From Herbinix sp. (GTDB lineage: Bacteria > Bacillota > Clostridia > Lachnospirales > Lachnospiraceae), in NCBI GenBank assembly GCA_029238935.1, contig JAQZBN010000032.1, positions 1-42,861 on the forward strand: DNA of 42,861 bases, read 5' to 3'. Positions 33,502 through 42,605 of this stretch are shown one piece after another. The notes below the pieces were generated by a model. The model ran no database searches, was not told where the DNA came from, and saw nothing but the letters and a program-made list of their open reading frames with translations. Every line of letters begins with the position of its first letter. The first letter of the stretch is position 1. The translations under genes and the position numbers were made by a program.

Positions 33502-33963
33502 ATGGAAGAACGTATCATATCCATAAGGGAAAATCCAGATTTCCTAACGAGAGGGATTGATTATTTTGCAACCAAGTGGGGGATTGAACGAAGAATATAT
33601 GAGGATTGTATCACCAACAGCCTTACAACAGAAAGTAAACTGCCCAGATGGTACCTAATGCTTAAAAATGATGAAATCATTGGTTGCTTCGGACTCATTG
33701 TCAACGATTTTGTAAGTCGGCAGGATTTGTATCCATACCTTTGTGCTTTATATATAGAAGAAAGCGAGAGGGGGAGAGAACTTGGCAGTGTGCTTTTAGA
33801 CCATGGAAGAAACGAAGCAAATATACTCGGGTATTCCAAAGTATATCTTTGTACTGATCACAGGAGCTATTATGAAAAGTACGGTTGGAAGCACATTGCT
33901 ACTGGTTACCATCCTTGGGGAACTGAATCAAGAATCTATGAAATTGATAGTGTAAATTCATAG
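33502..33963 (+). CDS. GNAT family N-acetyltransferase
   Basis: 153 residues, ATG 33502 immediately after the previous stop, with AAAGGAAACAATTAAT upstream. Core GNAT signature: LYIEESERGRELGSVLLDHG, followed by NILGYSKVYLCTDHRSYYEKYGW. It closes the rsgA operon; a hairpin (AAGACCTACC/GGTAGGTCTT, 33985-34027) follows. Confidence 0.85.
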   Translation: MEERIISIRENPDFLTRGIDYFATKWGIERRIYEDCITNSLTTESKLPRWYLMLKNDEIIGCFGLIVNDFVSRQDLYPYLCALYIEESERGRELGSVLLDHGRNEANILGYSKVYLCTDHRSYYEKYGWKHIATGYHPWGTESRIYEIDSVNS

Positions 33964-33984
33964 AGTATCTATAATATAGAGGAG

Positions 33985-34027
33985 AAGACCTACCGAACTC
34001 GCTATGAAAGCAGTTTTGGTAGGTCTT
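33985..34027 (+). terminator. Hairpin after the rsgA operon
   Basis: AAGACCTACC (33985-33994) with GGTAGGTCTT (34018-34027). The T tail is weak. The remaining 283 bases to the next gene show no other gene. Confidence 0.5.
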
Positions 34028-34310
34028 TGCGATTCGTAGATGTTTCATAAAAGGTGGAATAATTTGGAGAAGTGCATTTATTTAAAAATGCGGAACCGTT
34101 TCTCGTTCACTTCCGTCTAATAGTTGTAAAGAAGTTAATAAAGGAGGTTGCAAAGACGAGTATCCCTTATGGATCCAAGGGATGAAAAAGAGAAATAAAT
34201 AATGAACTAAGTTAATTAGAATAATGACAAATGTAACTGCCTCATCGATAAAATAGGAAATCGAGTATGGTAAATTAAAATAGGATGAATGAGAAAATGG
34301 AGGAAAAAAT

Positions 34311-35234
34311 ATGATAAGATCAAAATATGTGAAAGCTATGGTTATGGGTATGTGTTTATCAACATTATCTACGGGAATTGCATTTGCACAATACAAGGGT
34401 GAAACACCGGTGGGTCAAGGAGAGATGTCCATTCAGATCGTAGAACCATCCTCAGAGTTGGATGCATTATATCAAAAACAAAGTGAAATCGATCAATACT
34501 TATTTACAGATCATGCGAATGATATAGCAGAAAAGGGATTTAAGGTAACATATACCGGTGTAGTAGAAAACTACATTGAAATAGGAATAACACCATATAG
34601 CGATGCTAATGCGGATTATTTATATGAAGTATTCGGTAAGGATGAGATCGAAATTGTAGATGGTGATTTGGCTCAGACTTATACCTCAACATTAGTCGAT
34701 CCTGCAGCTACTGTTGTAGCAAGTCCAGATATGGGTGTGGAAATTAGTGCCGATGTACTCGCGAAATTAGATGAAATAAATAAAATTATCTATGAAGATT
34801 TCGGAAAAGAAATCTCGGACAAAGAAATTATGATTACTCATACCAGTACGACAGTGGATGCAGTTGAAATCGGTATTTCACCTTATAATCAAGAAAATAT
34901 AGATTATATCTACGGATTAACCGGTAAGGATTTAGTTGCTGTAGTAGAAGGAGATCCTGCCATCATTTATTATACAACAATGGATGCGGGTGCAGAGACT
35001 CCGGTATCGGATACTGATTCAGTTGGCGAGGATAAGGTATACAAAAATCAGGATGATGATTTTGAAATCCAAATTGAATCTACAGATGCAACCGATGGAG
35101 AAGTTAGTACAACAGCTGTTGAGGATAAAGAAGAAAGTACTGGTCCAAATACTCTACTGTATGCAGCAGGTGCTGGTGTTCTTTTAGCCGGAGGTGTTAT
35201 ATTAGCTCGCAAAAAACAATCGACACAAAAATAA
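34311..35234 (+). CDS. Secreted, membrane-anchored protein with two tandem repeats
   Basis: 307 residues, ATG 34311 after GGAGGAAAAAAT. A signal peptide (VMGMCLSTLSTGIAFA) ends near residue 26. Two copies of a module of about 75 residues follow: the first with DQYLFTDHANDIAEKGFKVT, ENYIEIGITPYS and YEVFGKDEIEIVDGDLAQTY, the second with NKIIYEDFGKEISDKEIMIT, AVEIGISPYN and YGLTGKDLVAVVEGDPAIIY. An acidic Ser/Thr-rich spacer leads to a C-terminal helix (LYAAGAGVLLAGGVILA) and a basic tail RKKQSTQK. No LPXTG is present, only TGPNT before the helix, so it is more likely a membrane anchor than a sortase substrate. Module function unknown. Confidence 0.82.
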   Translation: MIRSKYVKAMVMGMCLSTLSTGIAFAQYKGETPVGQGEMSIQIVEPSSELDALYQKQSEIDQYLFTDHANDIAEKGFKVTYTGVVENYIEIGITPYSDANADYLYEVFGKDEIEIVDGDLAQTYTSTLVDPAATVVASPDMGVEISADVLAKLDEINKIIYEDFGKEISDKEIMITHTSTTVDAVEIGISPYNQENIDYIYGLTGKDLVAVVEGDPAIIYYTTMDAGAETPVSDTDSVGEDKVYKNQDDDFEIQIESTDATDGEVSTTAVEDKEESTGPNTLLYAAGAGVLLAGGVILARKKQSTQK

Positions 35235-35388
35235 TAGCTGCAAAACAATCATAGTGTTTGCTATTATAAGCTATACATGCGTAGAAGGAAAGCTTCATGG
35301 ATAGGATGAGTTTCCAGATATGCAGATAGAATAATGGCTACATTGATGTACAAAAGTTATTATAATAAAAAATACAATACTGACGAAT

Positions 35389-35421
35389 AAAATGCGATCA
35401 AAAAATTGATCGCATTTTTTG
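35389..35421 (+). terminator. Strong intrinsic terminator
   Basis: AAAATGCGATCAA (35389-35401) pairs with TTGATCGCATTTT (35406-35418) around a 4-base loop, then T residues. Confidence 0.85.
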
Positions 35422-35502
35422 TATGTTTTTTTAAAGAAGCATTCATAATAATAAAATATAGCATTTTTTCTATGTATCACAATTTCCTGCTATAGAATCA
35501 AA

Positions 35503-35531
35503 TTGAAATTTGCTTTTCTATAGTATATAAT
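35503..35531 (+). promoter_or_regulatory. Sigma-A type promoter for the GNAT gene
   Basis: TTGAAA (35503-35508), 17-base spacer, perfect TATAAT (35526-35531). Confidence 0.65.
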
Positions 35532-35661
35532 GGGGGCAGTTATGTTAAAAAGTTATATGAATAAATCTCCTATTTTGGAAAATTAGTTTAAAATTATACA
35601 TATAGGGAAAATTAATACTAATAAGGATAACCGACCGAGTTTATTAGAAAGAAGGAACAGT

Positions 35662-36537
35662 ATGGTAGTAAAGGAATATGAAAATGCAGAAGCATTTTTA
35701 CATGATTATGAAGAAACAATGTTAGAGCGAGAAGCAGTAAGTCAATTGATTCTTTATAATGCCTATAAGAATAGAAACACGAAAGCATGTGAATCATGTA
35801 TGTTTGGTGCTATTTTAGATGAGGAGAAGCCGATACTATTATTTTGCAATGTAGCACCACATAACTTGGTTGCCTATATTACTGATGTAAAGTTTGATAA
35901 AGATAAAATAAACGGTGCTGCTTCACTATTAGCAGAGTATATTCATGATCAGAAATATTATATTAGAGGTATTAACGCTAGAAATGATGTTTGCCATAGC
36001 TTTATTGAACGATATAAAACAAGTGTTAAATGCACTTTTCAAGAAAATTTAGCAATGGATATAATGGAAATAAGATCCATAAATGATATTAAACCAATTG
36101 AAGGGAAACAACGTTTAGCAACCATGGATGAAGCAAAGCTTCTGACTGAATGGATGATTGAATTTAAGATTGAAGCATTGGCTAGTGAATTGGATTATGA
36201 AGCGGCACTTCAAAAGACAAAAAGATATATAGAAGAGGAAAAGGTTTATATTTATCAAAATACCGAACAACAAATAGTAACCATGGCTATGGTTACCAGA
36301 CAGTTAGTTCATGGTTGTGCTATCAGTTATGTTTTCACACCAGAGGAGTTTAGAGGAAAGGGTTATGCAGCAGCGAACATTTTTTACCTTAGTAAATTAT
36401 TGTTAGAAGCAGGTAACCATTTTTGTACCTTATTTGTAGATAAGAAAAATCCTATCTCAAACCGTGCTTATGAGAAGGTGGGATATCATATATTAGAAGA
36501 TAATTATGAATATAGAGTGATACCGGTAGAGGTTTAA
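35662..36537 (+). CDS. GNAT family N-acetyltransferase with N-terminal extension
   Basis: 291 residues, ATG 35662 after GAAGGAACAGT. The C-terminal half is a typical acetyltransferase domain with the CoA loop FTPEEFRGKGYAAANIFYL and NPISNRAYEKVGYHIL. The first 130 residues (FLHDYEETMLEREAVSQLIL, KPILLFCNVAPHNLVAYI) resemble the accessory half of two-domain GNATs. Substrate unknown. Single gene with its own promoter and terminator. Confidence 0.85.
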   Translation: MVVKEYENAEAFLHDYEETMLEREAVSQLILYNAYKNRNTKACESCMFGAILDEEKPILLFCNVAPHNLVAYITDVKFDKDKINGAASLLAEYIHDQKYYIRGINARNDVCHSFIERYKTSVKCTFQENLAMDIMEIRSINDIKPIEGKQRLATMDEAKLLTEWMIEFKIEALASELDYEAALQKTKRYIEEEKVYIYQNTEQQIVTMAMVTRQLVHGCAISYVFTPEEFRGKGYAAANIFYLSKLLLEAGNHFCTLFVDKKNPISNRAYEKVGYHILEDNYEYRVIPVEV

Positions 36538-36601
36538 TTATTTTTCTTTTCAAAGATCTCCGGTGTCCAATACATAGAGGATAGGACAATAAAATCATAT
36601 A

Positions 36602-36636
36602 AAAAAAGCATCTTGCAGACGGTAAGATGCTTTTTT
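36602..36636 (+). terminator. Strong intrinsic terminator
   Basis: A 13-bp stem: AAAAAAGCATCTT (36602-36614) with AAGATGCTTTTTT (36624-36636), with the T run as part of its 3' arm. Confidence 0.85.
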
Positions 36637-36802
36637 GACTTCTTGCTTTTCCTTATATAAAATAGTAAAATATAGATATTAGTTTTTTATATGAATAAAT
36701 CCGTTTAATAGAAATATAAGTGAAGACAATAAGAAACACTACAACAATATTGTGCCTGCCGCCCATAGTTAGCAGGTTGTTTAGAAAGGGATGGTTATTA
36801 TT

Positions 36803-37801
36803 ATGGACAAAACAATACATTGGGGTATTATAGGAGCTGGAAATATCTCGTCAAAATTTGCAGAAGCGATTGGCTCTATAAAGAATGCTAAGCTTATTGG
36901 TGTAGCTGCAAGAGATCTTCAACGTGCAGAACAATTTGCAGATCGATTTCATATCGAAAGAGCGTATGGTAGTTACGAAGAATTAGCACAGGATCCTGAT
37001 ATAGATGCTATCTATATTGGAACATTACATACAGAACACAAAGATAATGCGGCTCTTTGTATAAGAAATCATAAATCTGTCTTATGCGAAAAACCATTTA
37101 CAATCAATCAGAGGGAAGCAGAAGAATTAATCAATCTTGCGAAGGAGTATAATGTATTTTTAATGGAAGCAATGTGGACAAAATTCCTTCCTGTGATTAA
37201 AATGGCGAAACAATGGGTGAAAGAGAAAAAGATTGGAGAAGTAACTCATATTAAAGCATCATTTGGTTTTCAAGGAGGATTTGATATCAACAGCCGGCTC
37301 TTCAATCCAGATAATGCTGGTGGTGCATTGCTGGATGTCGGAGTATATGTTATTTCGTTTGCCACCTACATGTTGGGACGAATGCCTGACCATATCTTCA
37401 GCACGGCAGTGTTGGGAAAGAGCAATGTGGATGAGCAAAATGTACTATTGCTGCAATATAATGATGGCATAATTGCGGATGTCAGTTCTGCCATTCGCGC
37501 TAATCTTGGAGATGATGCATGTATCATAGGAGAAAAGGGAAAGATCGTTATTCCAACTTTCTGGTCGGCTCAAAAAGCTCTTTTATACGACCAGCATGGA
37601 AACTTAATGGAAACATATTCTGAACCATTTATTAAAAATGGATTTGAATATGAAATAATGGAAGTGAATAGTTGCATTGGACAGAACCAAAAGGAAAGCA
37701 ATCTACTTCCCCTTCAGGATACCCTAAGTATCATGAAGATAATGGATAAGGCCAGAGCTCAATGGGGTTTGACCTATCCAAAGGAACGTTGCCAGGACTA
37801 A
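36803..37801 (+). CDS. Gfo/Idh/MocA family NAD(P)-dependent oxidoreductase
   Basis: 332 residues from ATG 36803, the start MDKTIHWGIIGAGNISSKF; an ATG four codons earlier touches the AAAGGG site. Rossmann domain with GAGNIS loop, then CEKPF with the family Lys, and the C-terminal sheet domain (GGALLDVGVYVISFATYMLG, where Asp and the following aromatic sit in the substrate pocket). Such enzymes oxidise or reduce sugars, inositols or dihydrodiols. The sequence resembles the trans-1,2-dihydrobenzene-diol dehydrogenase-like group. No sugar genes are adjacent. The next gene follows after 22 bases. Confidence 0.88.
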   Translation: MDKTIHWGIIGAGNISSKFAEAIGSIKNAKLIGVAARDLQRAEQFADRFHIERAYGSYEELAQDPDIDAIYIGTLHTEHKDNAALCIRNHKSVLCEKPFTINQREAEELINLAKEYNVFLMEAMWTKFLPVIKMAKQWVKEKKIGEVTHIKASFGFQGGFDINSRLFNPDNAGGALLDVGVYVISFATYMLGRMPDHIFSTAVLGKSNVDEQNVLLLQYNDGIIADVSSAIRANLGDDACIIGEKGKIVIPTFWSAQKALLYDQHGNLMETYSEPFIKNGFEYEIMEVNSCIGQNQKESNLLPLQDTLSIMKIMDKARAQWGLTYPKERCQD

Positions 37802-37823
37802 ATAAAAGACAGGGGGATAAGCT

Positions 37824-38429
37824 ATGAAGGAAAATGAAACTATAGTATCCGGCTATAGCTTTATAGATGCCGCAGAGTCTAAAAGTGCTAAGAAAGAGGC
37901 TGAATCCATAGAATACATTCGTGCCAATACAGATTTGAATGATTTGAATAAAGTGATGAAGTTGTATCATAAATTAACTGAGAAACAAGCTTTTCAAACA
38001 ATAGTCGGTTATGAATTTTTAAAAGAACTTCAGGTTAAGCTTATTGCGAGTAATACTGTAACCTTAGAAAATCTTCCAAGCATCTCTATTGTGAACGGAA
38101 AGCATCCAAATTCTGCAAAAGAATTTGCCCAGTTGAGTGCTGAACAGAGAGAAAATAAGCTGAAAGATCGAGCAGATGAATATCGAATTAAACATAGAAA
38201 TTCTCGTATTATTAATATTTTTTTGGTAATCATTATTGCTGCTATGATAATCATTACATTATTAAATGTTTCACATATAACTGGAGATTATGAAGAAGCA
38301 ATCCTGAATAAATATTCCTCTTGGGAAGAAGAATTGGATGCCAAAGAGAAAGAATTAGATGAAAAAGAGAATATACTAAATGAAAAAGAAAAGGAATTAG
38401 ATGCAAAAAAAGCTAATATGGGTGACTAA
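37824..38429 (+). CDS. Single-pass membrane protein with a charged coiled-coil tail
   Basis: 201 residues, ATG 37824 after AGGGGGATAAGCT. An N-terminal cytoplasmic helical part of about 130 residues (SIEYIRANTDLNDLNKVMKL, EFAQLSAEQRENKLKDRADE) is followed by one membrane helix (IFLVIIIAAMIIITLLNV, about 137-155) and a C-terminal coiled coil with near repeats EKELDEKENILNEKEKELD. With a basic RIKHRNS before the helix the tail would be outside. Not recognised as a named family. It lies between the oxidoreductase and the two-component system, all in one direction. Confidence 0.75.
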   Translation: MKENETIVSGYSFIDAAESKSAKKEAESIEYIRANTDLNDLNKVMKLYHKLTEKQAFQTIVGYEFLKELQVKLIASNTVTLENLPSISIVNGKHPNSAKEFAQLSAEQRENKLKDRADEYRIKHRNSRIINIFLVIIIAAMIIITLLNVSHITGDYEEAILNKYSSWEEELDAKEKELDEKENILNEKEKELDAKKANMGD

Positions 38430-38498
38430 TTTCACAAATCCTTCATAGTCAGGTGTTATAATAGCCAATAGATAAATAACTTTCATTTGGAGGTACCT

Positions 38499-39176
38499 AT
38501 GGATAAACTTAAAGTGTTAGTAGTTGACGATGAAAGCAGAATGAGAAAATTGGTTAGGGATTTCTTGATACGTGAAAATTACGATGTAGTAGAAGCCGAG
38601 AATGGTGAACAGGCAATTGACGTTTTCTTTTCGATCAAGGATATCGCACTCATTATATTGGATGTCATGATGCCGAAATTAGATGGTTGGCAGGTTTGTA
38701 AAGAAATAAGACAATACTCTAAGGTACCAATTATCATGCTGACGGCAAAAAGTGATGAGAAGGATGAACTCTTAGGCTTTGATTTAGGTGTGGATGAGTA
38801 TATATCGAAGCCATTTAGCCCTAAGATATTGGTAGCCAGAGTCGAAGCGGTATTAAGAAGAACACAGCCTTCAGACGAGGAAGCTATTGAAATTGGTGGT
38901 ATTGTATTAGATAAAGCAGCTCACCAGGTTAAAATAGATGATGTTAATATCGACCTTAGTTATAAAGAATTTGAATTACTCACATATTTTCTTGCGAATC
39001 AGGGAGTTGCTCTTTCGAGAGAAAGAATTCTGAATAATGTTTGGAATTACGACTATTTTGGAGATGCAAGAACGATCGATACCCATGTTAAGAAATTAAG
39101 AAGCAAGATGGGTTCCAAGGGAGATTATATTAAGACTATTTGGGGTATGGGTTATAAATTTGAGGTGGATGCATGA
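38499..39176 (+). CDS. OmpR/PhoB-family response regulator
   Basis: 225 residues from ATG 38499, five bases after GGAGG. Receiver domain: acidic pair Asp10-Asp11, phospho-acceptor Asp55 (IILDVMMPKLDGW), Thr82 (MLTAKSDE) and Lys104 (ISKPFSP). The C-terminal winged helix ends with RTIDTHVKKLRSKMG and IKTIWGMGYKFE. The next gene, its kinase, overlaps by four bases. A TATAAT at 38457-38462 may be its promoter, with no good -35 partner. Confidence 0.93.
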   Translation: MDKLKVLVVDDESRMRKLVRDFLIRENYDVVEAENGEQAIDVFFSIKDIALIILDVMMPKLDGWQVCKEIRQYSKVPIIMLTAKSDEKDELLGFDLGVDEYISKPFSPKILVARVEAVLRRTQPSDEEAIEIGGIVLDKAAHQVKIDDVNIDLSYKEFELLTYFLANQGVALSRERILNNVWNYDYFGDARTIDTHVKKLRSKMGSKGDYIKTIWGMGYKFEVDA

Positions 39177-40681
39177 AGCATTCCCTGCGATTTAAATTTA
39201 CATTACTATTAATGATCTTACTTATTTTTACCATCTTTTTAACTTGGGTTTTAAATCGCTTCTTTCTTGATGATTATTATCTTCATAGCAAGATGAAGAC
39301 TTTAGGTGAAACGTATTCTGAAATTCAATTTATTTACAATCAGAATGATAATAATGAGGATTTGTCAGAAGAAGCTACCTTAAAGATGGACCGATTAGAA
39401 ACAAAACAGAATGTACAAATATACATTGTTACCAAGTTTTTTGAATCAAGTTACCCATCCTATTATGATTATAGTGTTAGAGAAAAAGAACAGATTAACC
39501 TGATAATAAAAGAATATATTTTTCGTAATCCAGGCGTTCCGGTTGATAATCTCAAACTACTGACAAAAACAGATTTATATTACATTTTCAAAACCTATGA
39601 TAAACAGATGGATTCGTTTTATATAGATTTAGTTGGTTACCTTGAGGATGGAAAAAGAGTATTAATGCGTACAAATTTTGAAAATATGCAAGACAATGTT
39701 GCTGTTTCGAATACATTTTTGGCTTATATCGGAATCTTAGTAACTATTGTTGGTACATTAATAATGTTAGTCATAACAAATAGGTTTACAAAACCAATTA
39801 AAGATTTGTCTAATATTGCCAAAAAGATGTCTGATTTGGATTTTGATGTTAAGTATATTGTAAACTCCAAAGATGAAATTGGAGAGTTGGGCAATAGTAT
39901 AAATGTTCTCTCAGAGCGATTGGAGACGACAATATCCGAATTAAAGAGTGCGAACAATGAACTTTTATCCGATATCCAACAAAAGACGGAAATTGATGAG
40001 ATGAGAAAAGATTTCTTGTCAAACGTATCCCATGAACTTAAAACACCACTCTCCTTAATTCAAGGTTATGCAGAGGGTCTTAAGGAAAATATTCATGATG
40101 ATGAGGAAAGCCGTAATTTCTACTGCGAAGTTATCATGGATGAAGCCAATAAAATGAACAAGATGGTGAAGAAACTTTTGACTTTAAATCAAATTGAGTT
40201 TGGTACGAACCAAGTTAATATAGAACGGTTTGATATTGTAGCACTTATCCAATCAGTTCTAAATGCTACAGATATCTTATTTAAGCAAAAGGAAGTTTCT
40301 GTTTATTTTAATGAAACTCAACCAATCTATGTATGGTCAGATGAATATTTGATCGAAGAAGTGATAACCAATTATATCAGCAATGCACTTAATCACGTTA
40401 GTGGGAATAAGATTATCGAAATAAAATTAATACGACATGATAATGTTATTCGAGTTGCCGTATTTAATACTGGTGATAACATACCAGAAGAAGACCTGGA
40501 TAAAATTTGGATCAAGTTCTATAAGGTTGATAAAGCAAGAACCAGAGAATATGGTGGTAATGGAATTGGTTTATCTATCGTGAAAGCAATTATGAATTCA
40601 TTAAATAAGGAATGTGGAGTGATTAACCGTCCTATCGGAGTAGAATTCTGGTTTGAAGTGGACACAAAGACGGATATTTAA
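39173..40681 (+). CDS. Sensor histidine kinase
   Basis: 502 residues, start overlapping the regulator stop (ATGA, 39173-39176). Two membrane helices (about 8-29 and 182-202) border an extracellular sensor of about 150 residues with no recognised fold. Then HAMP (TKPIKDLSNIAKKMSDLDFD), the phospho-acceptor His287 in SNVSHELKTPLSLIQGYAEG, and the ATPase domain with YISNALNHV, VFNTGDNIPEEDLDKIW and GGNGIGLSIVKAIM. The G1 box reads NTG where DTG is usual, a form also seen in VanS-like kinases. Signal unknown; the neighbouring lipoprotein and surface protein genes are possible targets, by inference. Confidence 0.93.
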   Translation: MKHSLRFKFTLLLMILLIFTIFLTWVLNRFFLDDYYLHSKMKTLGETYSEIQFIYNQNDNNEDLSEEATLKMDRLETKQNVQIYIVTKFFESSYPSYYDYSVREKEQINLIIKEYIFRNPGVPVDNLKLLTKTDLYYIFKTYDKQMDSFYIDLVGYLEDGKRVLMRTNFENMQDNVAVSNTFLAYIGILVTIVGTLIMLVITNRFTKPIKDLSNIAKKMSDLDFDVKYIVNSKDEIGELGNSINVLSERLETTISELKSANNELLSDIQQKTEIDEMRKDFLSNVSHELKTPLSLIQGYAEGLKENIHDDEESRNFYCEVIMDEANKMNKMVKKLLTLNQIEFGTNQVNIERFDIVALIQSVLNATDILFKQKEVSVYFNETQPIYVWSDEYLIEEVITNYISNALNHVSGNKIIEIKLIRHDNVIRVAVFNTGDNIPEEDLDKIWIKFYKVDKARTREYGGNGIGLSIVKAIMNSLNKECGVINRPIGVEFWFEVDTKTDI

Positions 40682-40688
40682 AAGAACG

Positions 40689-40754
40689 AATAGCTCTTTG
40701 TAAGTGGAAGAATGGGGTAATTATAATCCTTCGTTCACTTAGCAAAGAGCTATT
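40689..40754 (+). terminator. Long hairpin after the kinase gene
   Basis: AATAGCTCTTTG (40689-40700) pairs with CAAAGAGCTATT (40743-40754), and inner TAAGTG/CACTTA and GAAG/CTTC extend the stem to about 22 pairs with a single bulged G. The T tail is weak. Confidence 0.6.
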
Positions 40755-40840
40755 ATGGTTTATGTCATAAACAACAGTATACTATTATTTTACGCATATG
40801 GGGTAATTTACTATTGATGTACCTAGATATCATTAATCGG

Positions 40841-41032
40841 TTATTTAAAGTTACTTGGTTTTTCCACATACCACTCAATTAAGCCACATTTAGAACATAC
40901 ATATGGAATCATACGGCTACTATTTTCTGTGAATGATTTAGCAGTTGCTTTTACAGCTATAAAGGTATCACCGGTTGAGTAGGTGGTGCATTTTGTTAAT
41001 CTTTCGTTACATTTCAAACATTGAGGTTCCAT
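40841..41032 (-). CDS. Small zinc-ribbon protein
   Basis: 63 residues, ATG 41032 after AAAGGAAACTATTCT. Two CxxC pairs, CLKCNERL near the start and VCSKCGLIEWYVEKP near the end, form a four-cysteine zinc ribbon with about 40 residues between them. Similar short proteins in Firmicutes are thought to bind nucleic acids or to be parts of larger complexes; the function is not known. It stands alone between two plus-strand genes. Confidence 0.75.
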   Translation of the reverse strand: MEPQCLKCNERLTKCTTYSTGDTFIAVKATAKSFTENSSRMIPYVCSKCGLIEWYVEKPSNFK

Positions 41033-41291
41033 AGAATAGTTTCCTTTCTTAAATGTTAATATCTTATAGCTTGATATAGATTATACTGCAAGAGTATTAA
41101 TTTTACAATTATCGCTAACTAGGAACTTTCGCTTAGAAGTTTAATTAGCTATAGTTATAGAATTAGGATGGAAAGATGTCAATTTCTTAGGGCCTATGAT
41201 TTTTTGTTGCCGAATACAACAAAAGGTGATAATATGATATATGTATAACTTCCGATTAATTAAAGTACATATAGAGTAGGGGGAACTTTCA

Positions 41292-42038
41292 TTGAGAAAA
41301 CGGATCATAGTTATTGCTTTAACTTGCATGTTTACGATGACCGGATGTATACAAAGCTATACCTTATCCGATAATGATATCGATATGGCAACAGAATACA
41401 TGGCAGGTATGTTACTGCATAAGGATAAATTTTATACTGATAGATTATTGCCGCAAGACATTATAACTGGAACCGAAGCGGATGATCAACAGATAAATAA
41501 CGGATCTAACGTAGACGAAAGCGTAGATAATAATGTACCTTCTTCTGACGATGATGAGTCATCTGATACATCAACTGAGGATGTGATTTCAGAAGCAGAT
41601 GGTGAGGATGTTGAACAAGCTAGTAATTCGAATTTGACAGAGATTATAGGAAATAGTAATTTTACATTAGAATATGTTGATTATAAATTTTACGATGTCT
41701 ATCCAGAGGACAATAATAAGTATTTTTCATTATCTCCTCGTGAAGGGTATAATTTGATGGTAATATCTTTTGCTTTAGATAATAAGGTGAAGGAGCAGCA
41801 AACATTAGATTTAAGTTCTGCAGATATTAATTACCAATTAGATGTAAATAAAGGAACGATTTATAAACCTTTATTTACCGTCCTAGAGAATGACTTAAGA
41901 TACATTAATGTAACTTTAGAAGGTGGAGAAACTAAAAATCTGATACTTGTATTTGAGATTTCAAAGAAGAATGAGTTATCCGATGCAAACCTAGTGGTAA
42001 CACAAGGTCAAAAAACAGAGATCATTAAAATGAAATAG
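41292..42038 (+). CDS. Lipoprotein of unknown function
   Basis: 248 residues, starting with TTG 41292 eight bases after AGTAGGGGGAA. N-terminal basic segment, hydrophobic stretch and a lipobox MTGC with Cys near residue 19 mark a lipid-anchored outer-leaflet protein. A Ser/Asp/Glu-rich linker (about 65-110, PSSDDDESSDTSTEDVISEA) leads to a beta-rich domain (about 115-248: NFTLEYVDYKFYDVYPED, YNLMVISFALDNKVKEQQTL, ETKNLILVFEIS) that resembles the DUF4352/telomeric-repeat-like Ig fold. Followed by a PH-like gene after 42 bases. Confidence 0.8.
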   Translation: MRKRIIVIALTCMFTMTGCIQSYTLSDNDIDMATEYMAGMLLHKDKFYTDRLLPQDIITGTEADDQQINNGSNVDESVDNNVPSSDDDESSDTSTEDVISEADGEDVEQASNSNLTEIIGNSNFTLEYVDYKFYDVYPEDNNKYFSLSPREGYNLMVISFALDNKVKEQQTLDLSSADINYQLDVNKGTIYKPLFTVLENDLRYINVTLEGGETKNLILVFEISKKNELSDANLVVTQGQKTEIIKMK

Positions 42039-42080
42039 TATATAAAGGATGATATCCTGGAAAGGCTAGGTTTTATAATT

Positions 42081-42461
42081 ATGAATTATGTTGAAAGAAA
42101 ACGTATCAAATTTTTAGGATTACCATTTAGCTTCACAAAGTACTCCTTTACCGAGGAGAAGATAACGATTACCAGTGGGTTTTTAAGCATAACCGAAGAT
42201 GATGCTTATATGTACAAGATACAAGATGTAAGACTTACACGAAGTTTAATGGAGAGAATGTTCAAATTAGGAACAATCATTTGTTACACAGGGGATACTA
42301 CACATCCAGAGCTGATACTATATCATATTAAAAATTCTGGAATTATCAAAGATTTTATTATGCAATCATCGGAAGATGCTAGAAGAAAGAGAAGAGCATT
42401 ACATACAATAGATATCGATGCAGAGGATCTCGACGAGGAAGAACTGGAAAAAATAAACTAG
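42081..42461 (+). CDS. Bacterial PH-domain (YdbS/bPH_2-like) protein
   Basis: 126 residues. The core (FTKYSFTEEKITITSGFLSI, YMYKIQDVRLTRSLMERMFK, GTIICYTGDTTHPELILYHI) has the alternation and the IQDV/RxSLxxRxFxLGTI pattern of bacterial PH domains. There is no membrane helix, unlike most YdbS/YdbT proteins, so it is probably cytoplasmic. The tail is basic then very acidic (DIDAEDLDEEELEKI). ATG 42081 has only a weak ribosome site (GGAAAGG about 20 bases upstream). Probably co-transcribed with the lipoprotein gene. Confidence 0.8.
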   Translation: MNYVERKRIKFLGLPFSFTKYSFTEEKITITSGFLSITEDDAYMYKIQDVRLTRSLMERMFKLGTIICYTGDTTHPELILYHIKNSGIIKDFIMQSSEDARRKRRALHTIDIDAEDLDEEELEKIN

Positions 42462-42482
42462 CAGAATAGTATGATTTATTAC

Positions 42483-42511
42483 TTGACATTTTGTACTACA
42501 GCATGTAAAAT
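42483..42511 (+). promoter_or_regulatory. rRNA operon promoter P1
   Basis: TTGACA (42483-42488), 17-base spacer, TAAAAT (42506-42511). Confidence 0.7.
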
Positions 42512-42576
42512 AAAAATCCACCGTTGAGGAACGGAAACGACAAAATATTATGAAATTCAAAATAATAAAAAAGTAG

Positions 42577-42605
42577 TTGACATAATACCTCGGCTGTGAT
42601 ATACT
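42577..42605 (+). promoter_or_regulatory. rRNA operon promoter P2
   Basis: Consensus TTGACA (42577-42582), 17-base spacer, TATACT (42600-42605), 94 bases after P1. Tandem promoters of this spacing are usual for rrn operons in Firmicutes. Confidence 0.75.

Larger units (their letters stand above)
35235..35661. other. Intergenic region of 427 bases
   Basis: Contains the terminator at 35389 and the promoter at 35503; nothing else recognisable. Confidence 0.5.

Noticed and set aside
34082..34396. Minus-strand 104-codon hydrophobic frame
   Set aside because: It overlaps the start and signal peptide of the repeat-domain protein on the other strand and has no ribosome site; most of it lies in AT-rich intergenic sequence.
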